Shown one piece after another: positions 56,666-64,000 of a DNA stretch of 64,000 nucleotides. The notes under the pieces were generated by a model. The model did no database searches. It was not told the origin of the DNA and worked only from the letters and a program-made list of their open reading frames with translations. Position 1 is the first letter of the stretch. Each line of letters starts with the position of its first letter. A program made the position numbers and the translations under genes. The DNA comes from Trachelipus rathkii (lineage: Eukaryota; Arthropoda; Malacostraca; Isopoda; Trachelipodidae). The DNA is taken from the NCBI GenBank assembly GCA_015478945.1, contig JABUQX010018374.1, positions 20,001 through 84,000 on the forward strand, written 5' to 3'.

Positions 56666-59530
56666 TCTGGAATGGTAGGAAGGTGACTGATTTCTGTGAA
56701 GAGAGAGGTATGTGTGTGAGATAATACTTTCTTTAACACAAGAGTATCCATAAGTATACCCTAAGAGTTGGTGTAGGTAGAGATGGAAATCGAAGTGAAA
56801 AGTATGATTGATTTTGTGTTGGTGAAGAAGATGTTGATTAATGTGTTGGATGTGAAATTAAATGAGGGGTTTAGAAATGGGATTGTCGGATCATGTTGTT
56901 TTCTATGTAAAATTGTTAGTGGGGCTTGGATGAGAGAAGGTATACTGGAAAGGATAGTGGGTAAAATGTAAGGCGTGAGAAGTAAGTGAACAAAGTATAA
57001 GGATAAGTATATAAGAGCGCTCGAAAGTAAATTTGAAACTGAACATCTGGGAGCAAATGAAGGAAGCGAATTGTTAGCAGTGCAAAAGAAGTATGTGGAT
57101 GTGCTAGTAGGAAGTTAAGAATGTTACAGTGAGTGGTGGTGGAATGGAGAGGTGAATGCAAGGGTTAAAAGTAAAAAAAAGCGTGTTTGACTAAAAGCCA
57201 AATGATGAAGTTTCAAAAGAAGATGCTTGGAATTATATAAGATGGAAAAATACTAAAAAGTGCATACATAGGAGAAAGAAGAGGTAAATGAACAGTTTGG
57301 AGGAGGATGAATGATGATCAAGGGAATAGGAAGCTCTTCTTGAAGGAAGAACGAAAGGTTAAGAATGAGAAAAGAACTGTTCAGAATAATGAAATGGGAT
57401 GGTGCTTCGTACTGATGAAATGGATGTAGGGGAGTGTGGAAAGGACATTTCGAAATCTGCATAATATTGGGCAGTTATGAAGAGTGTGAGAGGTGAATGT
57501 GTGTGAGTTTGATAATGCAAGAATAAATAGGTATTTTGGGATGAGTTTATTAGCAAGGGGTTATAGGTAGAGTGAGAATTGAAGAATGGTAAATCTGCGT
57601 ATATACTGAATTATGGTGAAATGATCAAGAACGGAGGCGAGATGTGATTGATTGGATACTGGAAAGTTGTGTAATAAAGCGTTATGGAGGTATAGTTTTC
57701 CGAGGGATTGAGGGAGCATTTAAAGTCCTTATATAAGGTTAAGGGGAGCTGTAGGGAACTGTAGAAATTATAGGGAATTAGTTTATTGAGTGTTGTAGGG
57801 AAGATATATGATGGTATTTTGTTGAAAGAGTGCGTCGAGTGACTAAAGGACTGATTTGGTGAAGAACAAGGTGCGTTTAGGAGTGGGTAGAGGATGCTAT
57901 GGTAAATCTTACATTGAAGCAATTATTGAAAAAATGAGGGGGACAGAGAATAAATTGTATTTAGGTTTTATGGAATTTGCACCAGGCGTAAGATAGGATC
58001 TCTAGGGCAGGTGTTAATGATATATGGTGTTGGTGTAGGCTTCTGAATGGAATAAAACGTTGTATACGATGTGAGGTGTGTGTAACAATAAATGGTGTAA
58101 AATGTGATTGGTTTAGTATTCAATTGTGGAGTGAGAGGCGGGTTTGTGTATTATGCTCTTGGTTATTCATTTTGTTATTTTTTTGTTTTTTTTTTTTACA
58201 GGTAACACCACTCATGAGCAGACCTAATATAGGAGGGGGTGTGCTCAATTTTTTAAGTCTGAGCAAGACCGAGCCAAGAAGAAAATAATACAGCCTCTCA
58301 GACGACGACAGTGACGAACCTGGTCTTTGCTTAGTTGGGCGAGTGCTCTAACAGCTGAGCTTCCGGACGCCATTTAGGTGCTTGATTCATTACTTCTTGA
58401 CCTATACGAGCCTCCGCCGAATGTCCATTCCTCTTATCTTCTTATAATAAATTCTAAATCCAAAATAATAGTTAGTCCATTTTTTATTTAAGTTAACTTT
58501 GTTATACTCAAAAGAATCAAGATTAAAATTTTGGTGCTCTTCCGTTTTTACTTTAATAGATTTTTTTTAATTTTGATTAATTTTATAAAATTTGTATTTA
58601 TATTCTATTTGCACTGTCCTTAATCCAGTTTTTCAGAAACTATTCCTTCTCAGCAGCTCAAAAGTTCAACCCTAGTAAGCAGCTCTAGCGTTATTTCTTG
58701 TCCACTTTCAAAAATCCTTTCTTCTAAATCTTTCTTTTTCTATTCCCAATCTCTTTCAAATGCGATCCATTCTCCACCTGCAGTCGAATCATGATATATA
58801 TGGATGGGGTTTATAAAAGAATTAGAGAGTGGGGGTGGCAGGAATGGTGTTGAATGATGGAGATGAGTGGATAGTGCCCTACATATTATATGCGGATTAT
58901 TTGAGTTTTGGGTGGCTAATCTGAAGAGAGTTTTGAAGAGGATTGGTAGAGAGATTTGGCACAGGTGTGTAAAAGGAGGGGTTTTAGAGTAAACGTAGAT
59001 AAGAGGTAGGTTATGGTTGTGATGAGGAAGTACTCAGTGTGAAGTTAATGTTAGATGGTGAGCAGCGGAAAAAGTATCTGAGTTAAAATATTTAGGGTTA
59101 TTAGGATGAGAAAGGGACACGATGATGCAAGAGTGTAAATAGGAAAGCTTTGTGAATGGCAGGAAGGTGGTGGTGCAATAAATCGTTGGTGATGTAAAGG
59201 GACTAAGTCTTGAGTGCGCTAGAAGGTCTTGATGAGGGATGTTTTTACCTGTGTTTTGCATGTAGTACGAGCTATGGTCTGGAAATAAGAAGTGTTTCAG
59301 ATGGACAATCTTAGGGGCGTGCCAGGTGAGAAGAATTGTAAAATGAGGAATGAACGTATAGAGAGTTGTGTTGGTGTGAGAAAGGGGTAAAAGAGAGAAT
59401 AATGAAAGTAAATGGTGGAGATGGTTTGGTCATGGTGGAAAGATAATGATAGTCGGTTGGTTAAGCCGATGTATAGTGGCGATGTTAGGGAGAGTTAATG
59501 GAAAGAAGACCCGGATGTTAACAGAGGTCC
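56666..59530 (+). mobile_element. Decayed LINE interrupted by a SINE-bearing insert
   Basis: The plus strand has an endonuclease end (WNGRKVTDFCEERGMCV at 56,668 and HKSIHKYTLRVGVGRDG near 56,745). RT pieces lie near 57,700-58,165, including a VNGVKCDWFSIQLW-like block and a W-L-F that should lead into the Y-M-D-G-V block. After a gap of about 620 bp, the IYMDGVYKRIRE block resumes at 58,795, followed by GGFRVNVDKR near 58,980. The C-terminal LRWFGH-like block near 59,420 belongs to the family at 2,493. The coding parts carry many indels. Confidence 0.65.
58186..58371 (-). mobile_element. tRNA-derived SINE, copy 2
   Basis: On the minus strand it begins GGCGTCCGGAAGCTCAGCTG (A box GCTCAGCTGTTAGAGCA). 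A B box, GGTTCGTCACTG, follows, and the tail GCTCATGAGTGGTGTTACC ends in poly-A (poly-T at 58,186-58,197). It is the same family as 397-584 but diverged. It lies within the interruption of the LINE at 56,666-59,530. Confidence 0.75.
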
Positions 59531-59676
59531 CCAAACCCCAATAATTCAGAAAGTGAATCAGATACTAAGACAAGCGTCGAGATAGAGACTAAAAGGAATG
59601 TTAGTAAGATTCATGAATTAATATAATAGAAAAGAAGAAATTTGTAGTTAGTATCACTGTTACTCAGTGCGAAAGG

Positions 59677-60997
59677 TGTTAAGAGGTTAGTCTGAAAGAA
59701 ATACTAACTAAAGTTAATATTTATCTACCTACACCGCTGTTAATGGTAGAATTAGTGTATCTCCTAACGGTACTACTTATTATCACCTGAACACTCTCAA
59801 TTTGGGCCTTCCGCAAAAATGAACCTTCGATATAATTTTTAGTAAGTGATGCTGACGATTCCTCCTTGAATGAACAAGGTCAGGTTTGATGAATCCGGGG
59901 AAATAAAACAAAACGTTTAAAACAACGTTTATTATTCTTAAATTAAGGGGAGGATAATCTAAATGTTGATTCCTATTTCTGAGTATCTGTTATCCATCGG
60001 TTTGGTCTAGACCCAAACCTAAGATCGTAAGTTGAAGTCGTAAGGTCAGTTCAGTTAAATTCCATTCAACTCAAGTTTCAAGAGAGATATATTTACAAAA
60101 AGGAACAAGAACTGATATGTGTGTGTGTAGTAAAGGATGCAAATAGATAAAGATCTCTTAACTTTGTGTTATGTTATAGCAACACTCCAGTGCTGAATTA
60201 AAATATGGTCTGCTATTCGGATGCTGAATTTCGGGCAGTAGGCCTCAGCGATAGAAATTTGGCGGCAAGAGATGTACACAAAACAGGCCCCAGTGGTGGA
60301 ATGGGCAAGGTAGGCCCCCGCAATGGAATGGAGACGATAGCCCCAGTACTAGAATGGAGACGATAGCCCCAGTACTAGAATGGAGACGATAGCCCCAGTA
60401 CTAGAATGGAGACGATAGCCCAGTACTAGAATGGAGACGATAGCCCCAGTACTAGAACCTGGTAAAATAAAATAGGCATATTGTAAAAATTGTGCTCCAT
60501 GACAGAAAACATTAAAAAAGGATATAAAGCATGGCCTCAACTTACCCTTGGGGATAGTAAAACCTTCCACAAGGGTTGTTTGAAGAGTCTTGAGGAAGAC
60601 TGGAGAACTGCTGCTGAACTGTGAAAATAGAGAAGCCATAAGCCAAACCATACAGAAATCTCAAATGGAGCACACACACCTCTAAATTAAAGACATTAAG
60701 TGTATGAACATAGTAAAAGTAATATCTTACTTTTACAGAGGTGTTAAGTCCTTGTCCACAAGGAATCCTGAGATTGACGGAGATGTGGTGAAGGGACAAA
60801 AATAAATGTGGTCATTCACAAAATATATGTTCGAAAGTGCCTACTTTACTATAATCTCCTAAATAAACATGAATTAGAGAGTGGGAAGATTTATGGATTA
60901 AAGCACATGGAAATGAAATATACTATATAAATTTTAGTGATGCACATTGCAGAGCTACCGGGTAGAAGCAGGAGACTACGGTGCAGCAACCCCTAAC
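59677..60997 (-). repeat. Probable 3' LTR of a second, related LTR retrotransposon
   Basis: The minus strand from 60,997 starts GTTAGGGG directly after a polypurine tract, as the first element does with TGTTAGGGG. The other end, TGTTAAGAGG on the plus strand at 59,677, mirrors TGTTAAGGGG of the first LTR. A CAATTTGGGCCTTCC block near 59,800 corresponds to CACTTTGGGCCGTCG at the same relative place in the first LTR. The 5' LTR would lie beyond the window. Confidence 0.55.
60327..60455. repeat. 26-bp minisatellite, five units, in the second LTR
   Basis: Units consist of AATGGAGACGATAG plus CCCCAGTACTAG; one is 25 bp. Related diverged units precede it. Confidence 0.92.
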
Positions 60998-61006
60998 TCC
61001 CCCGCA
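60998..61006 (-). other. Polypurine tract of the second LTR element
   Basis: The minus strand reads TGCGGGGGA immediately before the LTR, in the same position as the tract at 11,447-11,457. Confidence 0.6.
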
Positions 61007-61303
61007 CTAAAATTAACGCCCATTAATTTCTTATATCATAATTTGTGAAGCGATTCGATCTGTTATTGAGTGGTAGGCGGCGAAGAGTGGGAATTAAACG
61101 AAAATGTGGAAACCGAAGAACTGATTATCTTATCACACACAACCGAAAACAAAATTTTGAGAACGGAAAACTGAATATTGCCAGAGCAATATAATATTTC
61201 AAATTTTACACTGAAATGTTGTCTGTTTCTGTTTTACTCGAAGAGAAGGAAGAACACGTGCCGACGGGAAATTGAAGCACTAGTCTCTTCTTCGATAAAG
61301 TTT

Positions 61304-62489
61304 TCATCGATTCAAAATTAGAGAACGTCTATGGTCAGATAAAGAACCATAATCATACCTCTCCAACATTATCCGCATTTCCAATCGGATTCTATCGAGT
61401 TGTTGCTGGTCGGACCCAGCCAGCTGAGAACGGTGTGATAATGGTAAAGACGTTGTAGGGGTAACAGACGGGTAGTCGGGCAGATGACTCGAGGTTGATG
61501 GGTGCTCCGACTGTGGAGTCGTGTAGGCTGAAACGGAGTGAGGCCACTGAGGTATAAAAGCTGATGGAGGCAATCCAGTGAAAGGAGCCGCACCCAACCG
61601 CCTCTCGATGTTGGATAAAGTTCGAGAAGTAGACGATCGAGGTGGGTCATTTGCGGATTGGATTGATTGTCTCCTTTCCTCGCTTCTAGTAGAGGTCGAA
61701 GTAGGTGGTCGACGGCTAGTTCGTGAGTGAACAGAAGGCCGTGGACGAGTAGGACGAGACAGAGCGTGCGAGGTGAAGAAACTCTTATATTTCCTCATGA
61801 ACTGTTCCAGGAACAAACGATTGGCATGTAACCCATCATATAGCATCGGAGATTGAAGAAACATATGTTTTTTTCTTAATGTATTCGAGTGTGGGTGTTT
61901 TTATACTCCGGCTGTGCCTCGTTTGGTCCATAATATATTAAGAACCTCACTACGCGAAGAGTGGTTTTATTCAGTCCACTTATATAACGATAATATGCAA
62001 ATTTCAAACAAGACGAAGGATCTGAATAGAGGTGTTCTTATTAACACGAGGGGACATGGAGTCCACATCTTTGAGGTGATCGCAAAAGCTGGACCCATGC
62101 TTCGTGATCCGCTTTTTGGTAAAGACCGTAACATGTCTTTCCTGGAGGAATATGAGGTAACTTTGACCCGATTTGTTCTTTTTGGCAATATTCGTGATTT
62201 GATCCATAGATGTTGGTACACCTCGACTGTAAAGTTGACCACTGATCAAAGACTGTTCTGTTTGCACATTGAATGGATTTCTTTTGCAGGCCAAGGGTGT
62301 AAGTGCCCATATCAGGATGAAGTCAACGTCGGGTTTCATGAGGGTTTCGATATAGGGAGGACAGTCGTGGATAGTCCGACCCGAACCATAATCCACCCTT
62401 ACATGAAGGTTGAATTGTTCTCTGAGCAGTTTCTTCTCTCTGCGGAGCAACTCCAATTCGCTGGCTCCAACTGCTAAGAGAGTCTTCAT
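61304..62489 (-). pseudogene. Third ORF of second LTR element: SGNH-hydrolase-like protein (broken)
   Basis: It starts at the ATG at 62,487-62,489 with KTLLAVGASELELL, a block-I-like G-x-S motif aligned with GSSEV of the first element. VDFILIWALTPLACK and YLIFLQERHVTVF follow. After a frame change and two stops (62,003 to about 61,865), an open frame of 186 codons resumes with MLYDGLHANRLFLEQFMRKY (D-x-x-H kept). A Ser/Pro/Arg-rich tail and a final RLEMRIMLERYDYG-like helix end it. Tail and block V are in one frame here, supporting the view that the first copy is split by an indel. Overall similarity to the first copy is moderate, so the ORF has been kept over a long time. The 187-codon plus frame at 61,914-62,477 is its shadow. 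Confidence 0.7.
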
Positions 62490-62509
62490 ACTGCAAAGAG
62501 AATTATATC
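62490..62509 (-). promoter_or_regulatory. Splice acceptor directly before the third ORF
   Basis: The minus strand reads TATAATTCTCTTTGCAG, then T, then the ATG. The acceptor 1 nt before the start codon argues for expression from a spliced subgenomic RNA. Confidence 0.65.
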
Positions 62510-64000
62510 TGCTCTATTATTTGCATCCGTGTAAAGTGTAACAAAAGTAATAAAGTAAATCTTGTTCCTTCTACTAAATTGAAATTTAATATTTACAATT
62601 AGCTAGAAATTATTTGAGATAATTAATTTAATTTAAAATTTATTTAAATAATTAATGTCGGATTTTCTGATTTCTGATTTACATATTTAAATAATCATTA
62701 TTTACTAATTTTGGAAAATTAAGGAATTATTTAATTTCGTTTACATTTACAAATTAATCTTTACGATTTCTGATTTTTAGAATATATTTACAAATTGATA
62801 AATAATAAGCACATAATAAGTGTCGGTGTATCAAATTGAAAAAAAAATGTTGAGTAACAAAAGAACATAACAGTTGTTGGCTTATCATAATTGTAGTTGA
62901 ATACCACGAGGGCAATCTTCAACTCTGTTATCTGTGTTTTACGTTTAAATGAAAATATGTCCTTAAAATTAGCCTAACAGGGAAAATTTTCAAATTCTTT
63001 ATACATTTTCAGTTAAATATTAAATTAAAATAATAATAAAAATAAATCACTACAGCCAACAACAACGTTCTGATAGAATTATAGGCGAGTATTCAGTGAG
63101 GCTGAGATGAATGTAAACTACAGTGTCACTGAATATGTCTGAAGCTAGTATGAATGAATAGAGATGAGATGAATGCATGTAATCCGCATCCGCATTCTTC
63201 TCCGCATTCGCATTCCGCACTTTATCCGCATTCGCACCACCCCATGACCATTCCCTCCCAGAACTCACAGAACCCAGGAAGAACGAAGGAAAATGGGAAA
63301 ATTGATGAGGAAGAGAGCGAAATACCACAGGAGCGAGCAAACGTTCAGTTCAACGAACAACGGCAGATCCTATTGAGAAATTGATGACTGTTGAGAATTC
63401 TGATATCATTTTGAGAATATTAACTACTAACCGTCTATAACAACTATCCTTCTCTATGAGCACGTATTCTAGAGGATTTACATACATTCGGAAGATCAGG
63501 CATGTCCCATAGTCGAAGTAAATGGCGGGTGGAAATTGAACCTGGTCATCTTTCTTCTCCGTGTGAACTACTCGAGATACTTTCAAGTTGGAGAATGAGC
63601 AGGAATCACCGAGAACTCACCAATACATGATATGGAGTGGTGGTGTTTTGAGAAAGTTGAAAGAGTGATGGTAACTGATAATATTGGAGGAGGAGAAGAT
63701 GAAGGACCAGAATGGAAACCTGAGAAATCGGAATGTTGAGTAGAAGTATTGAATTAGAAAGGCGAAAAAGGTGGAGGCGAATCTTGTTGAGTTCGAAAAG
63801 AACTGAGAACTGCTGAAGGACCAAGGAGATTGGAACTTGGTCTATCTTTGAAGAAAGAACTCAAGAAAGACGTCCCTTAGTTATAAATGAAAGTGAAAAG
63901 AACTGTATTTGATTTTTATAGCCGGAGATTGGGAAGTAGAAACTGATGACACAATCGTGTGACTGATAGGCGGTGTAAAAGCCGAAGATACTTGAAGTTG
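62510..64000 (-). other. Spacer upstream of the third ORF in the second LTR element
   Basis: About 1.5 kb without a recognisable integrase or RT, matching the 1.5-1.7 kb spacer of the first element. It holds a short GCATCC/GCATTC array (63,183-63,235). A 78-codon minus frame at 63,350-63,586 (FPPAIYFDYGTCLIFRMYVN) could be a real exon or domain, but I do not recognise it. Pol is expected beyond the right edge. Confidence 0.45.

Noticed and set aside
57410..57460. CTGATGA followed by a possible stem and CGAAA, like a hammerhead core
   Set aside because: The stem uses core bases, no stem I or stem III pairing exists and no UH cleavage site is in place. It lies inside LINE coding remnants.
61914..62477. 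187-codon plus-strand ORF
   Set aside because: It is the reverse shadow of the SGNH-like ORF, whose blocks align with the copy at 11.8-13.2 kb on the minus strand.

Overview
This is an animal nuclear window, very AT-rich and repeat-dense. The only host gene I recognise is an intron-bearing homologue of the tRNA-Sec-associated protein SECp43 (trnau1ap). Long AT and AAT microsatellites, tRNA-derived SINEs, several LINE families, Penelope, hAT, Tc1 and Merlin remnants, and a Ty3/Gypsy element primed by tRNA-Lys suggest an arthropod, most likely a crustacean. That assignment is inference. Repeated one-base breaks, including in a host exon, suggest that part of the frameshift load is assembly error.

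Layout. 1-7.3 kb: LINE reverse-transcriptase debris, a SINE, a 5'-truncated LINE and a Penelope-like GIY-YIG fragment. 7.3-9.5 kb: a decayed hAT element. 9,674-22,145: a nearly complete LTR retrotransposon on the minus strand (LTR, PBS, gag, pol, third ORF, PPT, LTR) sitting inside an AT microsatellite. 22.5-27.3 kb: a decayed hAT element split by a LINE. 29.2-30.1 kb: a LINE tail beside a Tc1-like fragment. 30.8-41.3 kb: a nest apparently bounded by hAT-like ends with a 7-bp flank match. It holds another hAT element, a hammerhead ribozyme and two foldback elements with GC-rich hairpins. 41.4-42.2 kb: a Merlin element with a perfect 8-bp target duplication inside a tandem array of LINE tails. 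46-47.3 kb: more LINE tails. 48.7-56.1 kb: the trnau1ap homologue, whose large intron holds two LINE remnants. 56.7-59.5 kb: a LINE interrupted by a SINE. 59.7-64 kb: the 3' part of a second, related LTR retrotransposon.

Most interesting points. (1) The LTR retrotransposon encodes gag, then PR-RT-RNaseH-OTU, and I find no integrase. After a 1.7-kb spacer comes a third ORF with SGNH-hydrolase-like blocks. The second element at 61-62.5 kb carries a diverged homologue placed 1 nt after a good splice acceptor, so the ORF looks like an env-position, splice-expressed accessory gene. (2) A type III hammerhead ribozyme lies at 37,573-37,640 on the minus strand. All three stems pair, an 8-bp loop-loop pseudoknot is perfect, and only one core base (U4) is changed. 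(3) A SINE family shares its 3' tail with a LINE family in the same window. (4) Two GC-rich hairpin foldback elements lie in an AT desert.

In the LTR element, gag and pol overlap in the -1 frame at a GUUAAAC heptamer followed by a hairpin. The third ORF is probably made from a spliced RNA. The remaining elements are mostly non-functional fossils nested in one another.
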